Positions 6,766 through 13,068 of a DNA stretch of 13,068 nucleotides are shown here, in pieces (positions within the stretch are counted from its first letter, which is position 1; the number at the start of each line of letters is the position of its first letter). The stretch is taken from the NCBI GenBank assembly GCA_943323725.2, contig CALPIW020000019.1, positions 1 through 13,068 of the forward strand, given 5' to 3'. The DNA comes from Polynucleobacter meluiroseus (GTDB taxonomy: Bacteria; Verrucomicrobiota; Verrucomicrobiia; Opitutales; UBA953). A model generated the notes under the pieces. That model did not search any database, was not told the origin of the DNA, and saw only the letters and a program-made list of their open reading frames with translations. A program made the position numbers and the translations under genes.

Positions 6766-7871
6766 CAGCGTTCGCCGAGCACCTTGCGGATGGCGGGTTC
6801 GCGGGCCTCGATGCTCTCGGCGAGTTTGAACTGCACGAGCGCCCGGCGCAGGTTGTGGCCAGGGTAGCGGACCTTGAAGTAGACATCGCCGGCGAGGTGG
6901 TCGGCCAGGAAGCGCAGGCCGAGCTCCAGCGGGATCAGGTGGATGCAGTCGTACAGGTGGCGGCGGTCGGCCGGGCTCAGGAAATCCTGCGCATGGGCCT
7001 GATAACCCCTGTGAAACATGGTGAAAAGATCGAGGTCGAAGACCACCGAACCCAGTTCGGGCGCGTCTTCGCCGGCCGGATTGCACACCGAGCGCGTGGC
7101 GTCGCCGATGTCATAATGCACCAGCCCGGGCTGCACGGTGTCGAGGTCGACGATGCACGTCCCGCGGCCGGTGGCCTCGTCGATCATGATGTTGCCGACC
7201 TTGGGGTCGCCGTGCGTCGTGCGCAGGGCGAGGTCGCCGCGGGCGCGGGCTTCTTCGAGCACCGCGCAGCGGGCGCGGCGGGTCTCGACGAAGCGCACGG
7301 CGCGTTTGGCTTCGACCGAGGCGTTCAGGCGCTCCTGGCCGCCGGGCGTGGCGAGGGCGGCGTCCATCTTCGCGAGGTAGCCCGGCGTGACGTGGAAACC
7401 GGGCAGGGCGTAGCCGAGCTTCGCCGCAGGCAGGTCGCTGACCATGCGATGGAAGTGGCCGAGCACGATGCCCGCCTCGTGGGCGTGCTCCGGGTTGCGG
7501 ACTTTCTCGTAGGCCTGCGCGCTGGCGATCTGCGAGATCGCGCGCCAGAGGTCGCCGTCGGCGTCCGTCACCCAGTCTTCCCCCGACTTGGTCTGGATGA
7601 TCTTGGGGAGCTGCCAGATGCGATCCGCGCCTTCCGCTTCGTGTTCGAGCTTGGCGTGACAATGGTCGGTGAGCACGCGCATGTTCTGCATGATCACTTC
7701 CGGCTGCGGGAAGACCGCCTTGCGGATGCGCTGCACGATGAAGCGTTGCTCCGAGAAGGTCGTCCGGAAGATCGCGAGGTACGTGTCGTTGACGTTGCCC
7801 GAACCATAGGGTTCGACGGTCACGAGCCGTCCTTGGACGTCGAACTGGCGGGCGATCAGGGCGGCTCGCAT
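6765..7871 (-). CDS. Phosphotransferase of the APH fold, N-acetylhexosamine 1-kinase (NahK)-like
   Basis: A 368-residue cytoplasmic small-molecule kinase. A glycine-rich nucleotide loop (YGSGNVNDTY, 22-31) and core strand FIVQRI (44-49) are followed by DGDLWR (105-110), the Brenner motif HGDPKVGNIMID (220-231, catalytic D222), VDLDTVQPG (241-249, metal-binding D242) and DIGDATR (254-260). The LDTV-x-PG and D-x-GD-x-R pair are typical of the NahK branch, which phosphorylates N-acetylglucosamine or N-acetylgalactosamine at the anomeric carbon. The exact sugar cannot be read from sequence, and a broader aminoglycoside-phosphotransferase-family label is the safe fallback. AAGGTGG ten bases upstream of the ATG is the best Shine-Dalgarno-like sequence in the window. 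The gene is coupled to the CvpA-like gene downstream. Confidence 0.85.
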   Translation of the reverse strand: MRAALIARQFDVQGRLVTVEPYGSGNVNDTYLAIFRTTFSEQRFIVQRIRKAVFPQPEVIMQNMRVLTDHCHAKLEHEAEGADRIWQLPKIIQTKSGEDWVTDADGDLWRAISQIASAQAYEKVRNPEHAHEAGIVLGHFHRMVSDLPAAKLGYALPGFHVTPGYLAKMDAALATPGGQERLNASVEAKRAVRFVETRRARCAVLEEARARGDLALRTTHGDPKVGNIMIDEATGRGTCIVDLDTVQPGLVHYDIGDATRSVCNPAGEDAPELGSVVFDLDLFTMFHRGYQAHAQDFLSPADRRHLYDCIHLIPLELGLRFLADHLAGDVYFKVRYPGHNLRRALVQFKLAESIEAREPAIRKVLGER

Positions 7872-7936
7872 GGGGCTAGAGCCACCTTTGCCTTAATTTT
7901 CCCCGCTGGCGAGGGCATTTCCCCTGTCGCCAAGGC

Positions 7937-7964
7937 TTGATTTCCGCCTCTGGACGCCCATGTT
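7937..7964 (+). promoter_or_regulatory. Candidate sigma70 promoter for tRNA-Thr
   Basis: TTGATT (7937-7942) and CATGTT (7959-7964) are 16 bases apart, each matching four of six consensus positions. Initiation about 7 bases later would give a leader of roughly ten bases before the tRNA. The rest of the gap between the divergent kinase and tRNA genes contains an imperfect inverted repeat, GGCGAGGG..CCCCTGTCGCC, at about 7908-7931. Confidence 0.35.
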
Positions 7965-7981
7965 CTTCCTTCCTCTGCGCC

Positions 7982-8057
7982 GCCACCTTAGCTCAGCTGG
8001 TAGAGCATCTCATTCGTAATGAGAATGTCGCCGGTTCAAATCCGGCAGGTGGCTCCA
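7982..8057 (+). tRNA. tRNA-Thr (anticodon CGU)
   Basis: A complete 76-base cloverleaf: acceptor GCCACCT/AGGTGGC, D-arm GCTC/GAGC, anticodon stem TCTCA/TGAGA around loop TTCGTAA (anticodon CGT in DNA, decoding ACG), and T-arm GCCGG/CCGGC around TTCAAAT. The discriminator base is T and the CCA end is encoded in the genome. Confidence 0.96.
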
Positions 8058-8074
8058 GCGCAGGGGGCTTTTTT
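8052..8074 (+). terminator. Possible weak terminator after tRNA-Thr
   Basis: GCTCC (8052-8056, the tRNA 3' end) can pair with GGGGC (8064-8068) around a 7-base loop, with one G-T pair, and is followed by six T. The stem is short and overlaps the tRNA, so read-through into folE2, which starts 62 bases after the tRNA, is likely. Confidence 0.3.
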
Positions 8075-8119
8075 GTCCGACCGTTTGCCCGTCCGGACTT
8101 TTCTTCCACCCTCCACGTC

Positions 8120-9079
<960 letters not shown>

Positions 9080-9091
9080 TCGGCTGACGGC

Positions 9092-9120
9092 TTGCCTGCT
9101 TGGGGTGGCCGTCTTACGGT
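9092..9120 (+). promoter_or_regulatory. Candidate sigma70 promoter for tRNA-Arg and the downstream genes
   Basis: TTGCCT (9092-9097) and TACGGT (9115-9120) are separated by 17 bases, and initiation about 7 bases later falls just before the tRNA at 9130. An inverted repeat GACGGC (9086-9091) / GCCGTC (9108-9113) flanks the spacer, so the same DNA could form a hairpin after folE2. It has no T-run. Confidence 0.4.
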
Positions 9121-9129
9121 CACTTTAAC

Positions 9130-9207
9130 GAGGGGGTAGCTCAGTTGGATTAGAGCAGCAGCCTTCTAAGCTGCGGGTCGCGGGTTCGAGTCCCGCCCTC
9201 CTCACCA
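9130..9207 (+). tRNA. tRNA-Arg (anticodon UCU)
   Basis: A complete 78-base cloverleaf: acceptor GAGGGGG/CCTCCTC (one G-T pair), D-arm GCTC/GAGC, anticodon stem GCAGC/GCTGC around loop CTTCTAA (anticodon TCT in DNA, decoding AGA), T-arm GCGGG/CCCGC around TTCGAGT, discriminator A, and a genome-encoded CCA. The next gene starts only 12 bases after the CCA. Confidence 0.96.
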
Positions 9208-9219
9208 CTTTTCGCCGTC

Positions 9220-10062
9220 ATGTCCGCCGCCCCTTACCATCTCGCCGAGCGAGGGGTCAGTGTCGGCGTACGGTCCGAAGCGGAAGTCGAAGCCGGGCTG
9301 GCCACCGGTCGGCTCTCCGCGGCGACGCTTTCCTGGCGCGAAGGCGAGCCCGGCTGGATCGCGCTCACGGCCCGTCCGGAGTTCGCCTCGGCCATCGGCG
9401 CCTTCCGTTCGCTCGTGCCGCCGTCGGCGCTCGCCTTCGACGCGACGCTGTTGCTCCGACTGGATTGGACTACGTGGGCGCGGACCATGCGGGCCGTCTG
9501 GTCGGCCCCGCGCTCGGCGTTTCGTCCGTCGCCCGTTTCCGCTGGTCTTGGCCGGGCGGCCTTTTGGGTGCTCTTCTGCGCCACATTGGCGGCGCCCCTC
9601 GTTTACCTCCAGCTGGTCCTCACGGACGCGGCGCTGCCTTTCGGCCGCCGCAGCATCCTTGCGGGAATCCAAGTGGTCGCTCCGGCCGGATTAGATTTAA
9701 GCCGTTTCGCGGCGTTCTTTTTCCCGTTCCCGCTGGCCATGGTCGTGCTGACGATGGCCGGCGCCTGTCTCCTCCACGCTCTTCTCGTCCTTCTCGGCGG
9801 CGGTCAGGCCGGCTTTCGCGTGACCGCGCGCGTCGTGGCATACGTCACCGGGGCGATGCTGATGCTGGCCTTCGTGCCTTGCGGTTGGGCGCTCGCGCCT
9901 TTCGCGATGCTGGCTTATCTGTCGGTCTCGCTGCGGGAGGCGCATCGGGACGCCGCCTGGAAACCCCTGTTGGCTTTGGCGGTCGCGGGCTGCTGTGCTG
10001 CGTGCGTGGCCACGGCTTTCATGGCCCTGGCCGTCTGGCCTTTCTTCCGCCCGATGGGTTGA
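9220..10062 (+). CDS. GYF_2 (DUF4339)-YIP1-type membrane protein 1
   Basis: A 280-residue membrane protein. Residues 5-57 form a diverged GYF_2 domain (YHLAERGVSVG, GLATGRLSAATLSWREGEPGWIAL), a small cytoplasmic module thought to bind peptides. An amphipathic helix (about 80-103, ending in P-x3-F) leads into a YIP1-like membrane domain with hydrophobic helices at about 112-134, 163-193, 204-236 and 249-274. LLHALLVLLGG followed by R-x2-AYV (184-209) is the YIP1-like signature. A cysteine cluster GCCAAC (257-262) lies in the last helix. The gene begins 12 bases after tRNA-Arg without Shine-Dalgarno sequence, so it may be translated from the processed tRNA read-through transcript. Its order of parts matches the next two genes, though its GYF_2 module is only distantly similar to theirs. 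Function unknown. Confidence 0.82.
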   Translation: MSAAPYHLAERGVSVGVRSEAEVEAGLATGRLSAATLSWREGEPGWIALTARPEFASAIGAFRSLVPPSALAFDATLLLRLDWTTWARTMRAVWSAPRSAFRPSPVSAGLGRAAFWVLFCATLAAPLVYLQLVLTDAALPFGRRSILAGIQVVAPAGLDLSRFAAFFFPFPLAMVVLTMAGACLLHALLVLLGGGQAGFRVTARVVAYVTGAMLMLAFVPCGWALAPFAMLAYLSVSLREAHRDAAWKPLLALAVAGCCAACVATAFMALAVWPFFRPMG

Positions 10063-10077
10063 AGCGGGCCTAGGCTT

Positions 10078-10096
10078 GCGAGGGAGGTCGCCTCGC
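10078..10096 (+). promoter_or_regulatory. Small hairpin before GYF_2 gene 2
   Basis: GCGAGG (10078-10083) pairs perfectly with CCTCGC (10091-10096) around a 7-base loop. The loop side contains most of GGAGGT (from 10083), the best Shine-Dalgarno core nearby, but that is 21 bases from the ATG at 10110 and therefore too far for ordinary use. No T-run follows, so it is not a terminator. It may be leader structure or chance. Confidence 0.3.
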
Positions 10097-10109
10097 CTAT
10101 CAAAGTGAC

Positions 10110-10958
10110 ATGCAGATCCACGTCGCTCGTCACCAACAGCAGCTCGGGGTCTTCGCCGTCGAGGACATCGTCGCCGGCCTGGCTTCCGGCCGGTTCCTCG
10201 CTTCCGACCTCGCCTGGCGCGAAGGGATGGCCGCGTGGACGCCCCTCGGCGATTGGGCCGAGTTCCGCGGGGTCGGCGTGCCGCCGCCGTCTCCGGGTCA
10301 GGCCACAGATGCCACGGCTCCGGCGATGCCTTCGTGGGAGCACGGCGCCTCGGTCGGCAATTACATCGCGACCATCAAGGAGGTCGCCCTCGACCCGGTA
10401 CGGACCTTCGCGAACCTGCGCGACGGCGGCTTCGCCCGCCCGATTTCCTTCACCTATTGGTCGCTGCTGCCGGCCTGGCTCTGCGGCAGCCTGCTCTACG
10501 GCGCGATCTTCGGCTTCATGGCGACCGTCGGGATCGCCGGCCTTCCTGCGACGGAGGATCCCTTCCTCGCCTGGGTCGCCGGGATCGGCCCCATGGTGGC
10601 GGCCCTGGTGATCTCCGCCGCTTTGGCGGTCATCTTCCTCTTCGTCCCGCTCTTCAATTTCGTCGGCGCCGGCATCACCCACCTGCTGCTGCTGCCTTGG
10701 GGTCCCTCCGGCAGCTACGCGCAGACCTACCGCGCCAATGCTTATGCCTACGGCGCGTTCATGCCCTTCGCCTTCATCCCTTGCCTCAATTACGTCGCCA
10801 TGCCGTGGCAGCTGGTGGCGGCCATCATCGCCCATTCGCAGGTCCATCGGATCGCTTGGTGGAAGGTCACGATCTCGCTCGTGGTGATTCCTTGCCTCTG
10901 CGTCTGCGGCATCTACGCGCTCTTGTTCGCGGTCGTCGCCAAGAATTTCGCCCGCTGA
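10110..10958 (+). CDS. GYF_2 (DUF4339)-YIP1-type membrane protein 2
   Basis: A 282-residue membrane protein. The N-terminal 58 residues are a GYF_2 module (MQIHVARHQQQLGVF, GLASGRFLASDLAWREGM-x2-W) with its typical W-x2-G and final Trp. A Pro/Ala linker (58-75), an amphipathic stretch WEHGASVGNYIATIKEVALD (76-95, then P-x3-F), and a YIP1 domain follow. The membrane helices lie at about 115-143, 154-195, 210-243 and 252-277. GAGITHLLLLPWG (186-198) and YRANAYAYGA (207-216) are typical YIP1 family segments. PCLCVC (261-266) is a cysteine cluster in the last helix. The GYF_2 module is nearly identical, in DNA too, to that of the next gene, which begins 6 bases after this stop. YIP1 domains in bacteria have no settled function. 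Confidence 0.87.
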   Translation: MQIHVARHQQQLGVFAVEDIVAGLASGRFLASDLAWREGMAAWTPLGDWAEFRGVGVPPPSPGQATDATAPAMPSWEHGASVGNYIATIKEVALDPVRTFANLRDGGFARPISFTYWSLLPAWLCGSLLYGAIFGFMATVGIAGLPATEDPFLAWVAGIGPMVAALVISAALAVIFLFVPLFNFVGAGITHLLLLPWGPSGSYAQTYRANAYAYGAFMPFAFIPCLNYVAMPWQLVAAIIAHSQVHRIAWWKVTISLVVIPCLCVCGIYALLFAVVAKNFAR

Positions 10959-11138
10959 TTTACCATGCAGATCCACGTCGCCCGTCACCAACAGCAGCTC
11001 GGGGTCTTCGCCGCCGAGGACATCGTCGCCGGCCTGGCTTCCGGCCGCTTCCTCGCCTCTGATCTGGCGTGGCGCGACGGCATGGCCGCGTGGACGCCCC
11101 TCGGCGATTGGGCTGAATTCCGAGGGGTCGGCGTGCCG
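10110..11138 (+). repeat. Direct repeat of a 58-codon GYF_2 module (10110-10283 and 10965-11138)
   Basis: The first 174 bases of the two adjacent genes differ at about 13 positions by eye count, giving roughly 92% identity with no gap. Only two of the changes alter the protein (V17A, E38D); the rest are mostly third-base changes. Similarity ends sharply after the codon for P58, and the membrane domains that follow are only distantly alike. This indicates copying or conversion of the module alone, followed by purifying selection. Confidence 0.92.
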
Positions 11139-11882
11139 ACGGTGGTAACCTCGATGCCCTTCTCGATGCCCGTCGAGCCCGCCTCGGCCTCCCTGATTCC
11201 CTGGGAGCAGGGCAAGTCCTTCGGCTCTTTCTTCGCGACGATGGCGCAGGCGATGAAGCATCCGGCCGCCCTCACGACCGGGCGCTTCGCCTTCGGGGAT
11301 TGGCTGGTGTTCTGTTATCTGGCGGTGCTGATCTCGCTGCCGTTCCAGCTGATCAACGTCATTGCTTTCGGCGACAAGAACGCCCAGGTGGCGGAGGGGC
11401 TGCGAAGCCTGAACATCCCGGAATTGAGCAAGGTCGCCGAACAGCTCGCGTCGGCCGAACCGGCGCCCGTCTGGGTCACGGTCGTCGGTGCCGTGATGGG
11501 GCTGGCGATGGCGCCGCTGGGCTACGCCTTCTTCGCGTTACTGCACTGGGTCGGCCAGCGTATCTTCCGCTACCAGGTCCCGGTCGAGCGGACCGTGGCG
11601 GCCGCCTTGCTGGCCACGGCCTTGCTGGCCGTACTGATGGCTCCCCTGCAGCTGCTCGGTTTCAGTTTCGCCTTCCAGTTGGGCCTGAGCGCGCTGTTCT
11701 TCATCCCCGCCTGCGTCATCTATTATCGCGCGTTCGGCGCGGCGACGGGCGTCAATCCTTGGGTCCAGTTCGGCATCTCCTGTTTCGTGTGGTTCGTCCT
11801 TTGCTGCTGCTGCTTCGTCGCTCCGGTCACGTTATTCGTCTGGTCCCTGGCGGGCCGGTCCGGGATGTCATTCGGGGGTTGA
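10965..11882 (+). CDS. GYF_2 (DUF4339) membrane protein 3
   Basis: A 305-residue membrane protein with the same 58-residue GYF_2 module as its neighbour. A linker (59-79), the amphipathic stretch WEQGKSFGSFFATMAQAMKH (80-99, then P), and a membrane domain with helices at about 111-134, 169-196, 208-232, 235-255 and 268-295 follow. Compared with protein 2 it carries an extra charged loop (136-166) between the first two helices, and the YIP1 resemblance is weaker. Four cysteines in a row (280-283) sit in the last helix. It lies 6 bases after protein 2 and 3 bases before the DUF2752 gene, firmly inside the operon. The shared order GYF_2, linker, amphipathic helix and polytopic membrane domain suggests the three proteins form one complex or act on related partners, which is inference. 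Confidence 0.85.
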   Translation: MQIHVARHQQQLGVFAAEDIVAGLASGRFLASDLAWRDGMAAWTPLGDWAEFRGVGVPTVVTSMPFSMPVEPASASLIPWEQGKSFGSFFATMAQAMKHPAALTTGRFAFGDWLVFCYLAVLISLPFQLINVIAFGDKNAQVAEGLRSLNIPELSKVAEQLASAEPAPVWVTVVGAVMGLAMAPLGYAFFALLHWVGQRIFRYQVPVERTVAAALLATALLAVLMAPLQLLGFSFAFQLGLSALFFIPACVIYYRAFGAATGVNPWVQFGISCFVWFVLCCCCFVAPVTLFVWSLAGRSGMSFGG

Positions 11883-11885
11883 TCG

Positions 11886-12308
11886 GTGCTGCGTCTGATC
11901 CGCCGACCTGCCTATCCCGGTGAGCTCAATCATGAGCTCGTCTGGCCGGCGGCGTTCCTCTCCGGCGCGGTCTTCGCCTGGGGTTGGTTCCTTTCTGGTC
12001 TCCAGCTGCCGCAGTGCGTCTTCATCCGGCTGACGGGCCTGCCTTGCCTGGGCTGCGGGGGCACGCGCTGTGCGCGTAATCTGGTGCATCTGGATTTCGG
12101 CCAGGCGTTCCTATTCCACCCGGGCTTCTTCTTGGTCGTCATGTTGGCGACTCTCTGGAGCGTCTACGCCGTCCTCTTCTGGCTGCGGCGCGATACGCTG
12201 CGGCTGCGCTTCTTCGTCGAGCCGGCCAAGGCGCGACGGGTGCGGGTCACGTTCGTCCTCCTGCTCGCGGTCCATTGGGCCTGGCAGTGCTATTACCTGA
12301 CCCGTTGA
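11886..12308 (+). CDS. DUF2752 membrane protein
   Basis: A 140-residue membrane protein with the DUF2752 signature PCLGCGGTRCARNLVHLDFG (53-72), matching C-x2-CG-x-TR, then FHPGFFLVV. Helices lie at about 19-39, 80-100 and 120-137, and a basic stretch (101-121) separates the last two. The paired cysteines could bind metal or form a disulfide; no biochemical function is established for the family. The start is GTG at 11886, 3 bases after the previous stop; no in-frame ATG offers a better start before the first helix. The next gene begins 1 base after its stop. DUF2752 genes are often found next to GYF_2 or TM2-type membrane genes, which fits this operon. Confidence 0.85.
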   Translation: MLRLIRRPAYPGELNHELVWPAAFLSGAVFAWGWFLSGLQLPQCVFIRLTGLPCLGCGGTRCARNLVHLDFGQAFLFHPGFFLVVMLATLWSVYAVLFWLRRDTLRLRFFVEPAKARRVRVTFVLLLAVHWAWQCYYLTR

Positions 12309-12309
12309 C

Positions 12310-13068
12310 ATGATCCGGAACCTGCTCCGTTTCCTCGGCTGGGTCAGCCTGCTCGTCCTGGTGGCGACCGGGGTGGTGGCGTTGGTCTACCTCCTGTCGG
12401 AGCGTCCGCAGAAGGTCGCCATCGAACAGCGCGTGCTGGACGCGGTCGATACCGTCCGTGAGGACGGCACGACCCCGCGCAAGGTCGTCGATGTGCTGGA
12501 TCGCTTCGCCGACCAGACCGTGGCCGTGCGCGGTGATGTCGTCCTGGTCCCGCCGCCGGACTCGGTGGCCACGGCGCCTTATGGCGAGCCCGCGGACCGC
12601 TTCGGCCTGAAGCGACTGCCGAGCCGCGGCTACACGGTCGGCTATGACGACGGACTGCCGGCGCCCCGCTGGTCTTCCTATCGGGTCTTTCCTTATCGCG
12701 ACGTGCATCTCGAGCGGCCCTCCTCCTTCAAGTCCGATCCCCGTACTGCGGCGCGCGTGACCACCGCGGAATACGTCCGCTCAGGTTACGACCGCGGGCA
12801 CCTCGCGCCGAACTATGCGATCTCCGTCTGCTACGGCGAAGAGGCGCAGAAGGAGACGTTCCTGCTCAGCAACATCGTCCCGCAACTGCATGCGCTCAAC
12901 GCCGGCCTCTGGAAAGACATGGAGCAGCGCATCATGAAGCGTTACGTCGAGCGCTACGGCACCGTCTGGGTCCAGGTCGGCCCGGTCTTCGCGTCGCCCG
13001 CCGCGAAGAAGGTCGGCCGAGTTCCCGTGCCGACGGCCTTCTGGATGGTGATCTCGGATTACGATGAG
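12310..13068 (+). CDS. Membrane-anchored DNA/RNA non-specific endonuclease (3' end beyond window)
   Basis: 253 residues are visible and the frame is still open at the window end. Residues 5-29 form a single membrane anchor (LLRFLGWVSLLVLVATGVVA), with no evident cleavage site, placing the enzyme on the outer face of the inner membrane. The nuclease domain of the Serratia NucA/NUC1 type has DRGHLAPN (161-168; catalytic H164, with R162 and the preceding D), LLSNIVPQ (185-192), N197 in LNAGLW as magnesium ligand, and E205 eight residues later. N197 and E205 are spaced as N119 and E127 in Serratia nuclease. The family cuts single- and double-stranded DNA and RNA. The region between anchor and nuclease (30-100) is unassigned. 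It starts 1 base after the DUF2752 stop, so it is part of the same operon. Missing beyond the window are the final strands and the stop. Confidence 0.92.
   Translation, partial: MIRNLLRFLGWVSLLVLVATGVVALVYLLSERPQKVAIEQRVLDAVDTVREDGTTPRKVVDVLDRFADQTVAVRGDVVLVPPPDSVATAPYGEPADRFGLKRLPSRGYTVGYDDGLPAPRWSSYRVFPYRDVHLERPSSFKSDPRTAARVTTAEYVRSGYDRGHLAPNYAISVCYGEEAQKETFLLSNIVPQLHALNAGLWKDMEQRIMKRYVERYGTVWVQVGPVFASPAAKKVGRVPVPTAFWMVISDYDE

Noticed and set aside
6855..7940. Plus-strand open frame of 361 residues opposite the sugar kinase
   Set aside because: Antisense shadow; the kinase motifs on the other strand are complete.
7937..8119. N-terminal extension of the folE2 frame
   Set aside because: It reads through the tRNA-Thr gene; the normal FolE2 length starts at 8120.
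9915..11261. Minus-strand open frame of 448 residues with an internal repeat
   Set aside because: The repeat is only the antisense reading of the duplicated GYF_2 module. The sequence is Arg/Gly/Asp/His-rich, without motifs or hydrophobic pattern, and opposes well-supported genes.

Overview
The window is GC-rich, densely coded bacterial DNA, most likely from a member of the Verrucomicrobiota (Opitutae-like). The best pointer is the first gene. It is a large secretin with TPR repeats at its N-terminus, of the kind found in the Amuc_1098 pilus-like clusters of that phylum. The taxonomic call is inference from protein flavour; no rRNA marker is present.

Layout. (1) 1-3098, + strand: the last codons of an upstream gene, the secretin, and a strong terminator. 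(2) 3135-4106, + strand: a stand-alone 5'-3' exonuclease (FEN/PolA N-domain type) with a flexible tail ending in QGELF, which looks like a sliding-clamp-binding peptide. (3) 4111-5878, - strand: two tandem, diverged, alpha-helical proteins that are paralogues of each other and that I cannot assign to a known family. The upstream one has a signal peptide and the downstream one does not. The template strand carries G-rich tracts immediately before both start codons, and the tract between the genes is a very good G-quadruplex candidate. (4) 5947-7871, - strand: an N-acetylhexosamine-1-kinase-like phosphotransferase coupled by TGATG to a CvpA-type membrane protein. (5) 7982-9079, + strand: tRNA-Thr(CGU), then folE2 (GTP cyclohydrolase IB). 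(6) 9130 to the window end, + strand: tRNA-Arg(UCU), then a run of membrane genes. These are three GYF_2 (DUF4339)-YIP1-type proteins, one DUF2752 protein, and a membrane-anchored DNA/RNA non-specific nuclease cut off by the window end. The last four genes are separated by 6, 3 and 1 nt, so they are almost certainly one operon.

Secretin, exonuclease, kinase and folE2 are recognisable housekeeping or envelope functions. The two least explained units are the helical paralogue pair on the - strand and the GYF_2/YIP1/DUF2752/nuclease operon. In the operon, two adjacent genes share an almost identical 58-codon GYF_2 module attached to unrelated-looking membrane domains. This points to recent module copying or gene conversion. 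Their membrane segments also carry cysteine clusters near the C-terminus. I consider this operon the best candidate for an undescribed envelope system, but its function cannot be read from the sequence alone.

Most start codons lack a clear Shine-Dalgarno sequence, and several are preceded by C-rich leaders instead. Every stretch above 300 bases is covered by a gene. The longest non-coding gaps (about 70-110 bases) hold terminators, promoters or tRNA leaders.
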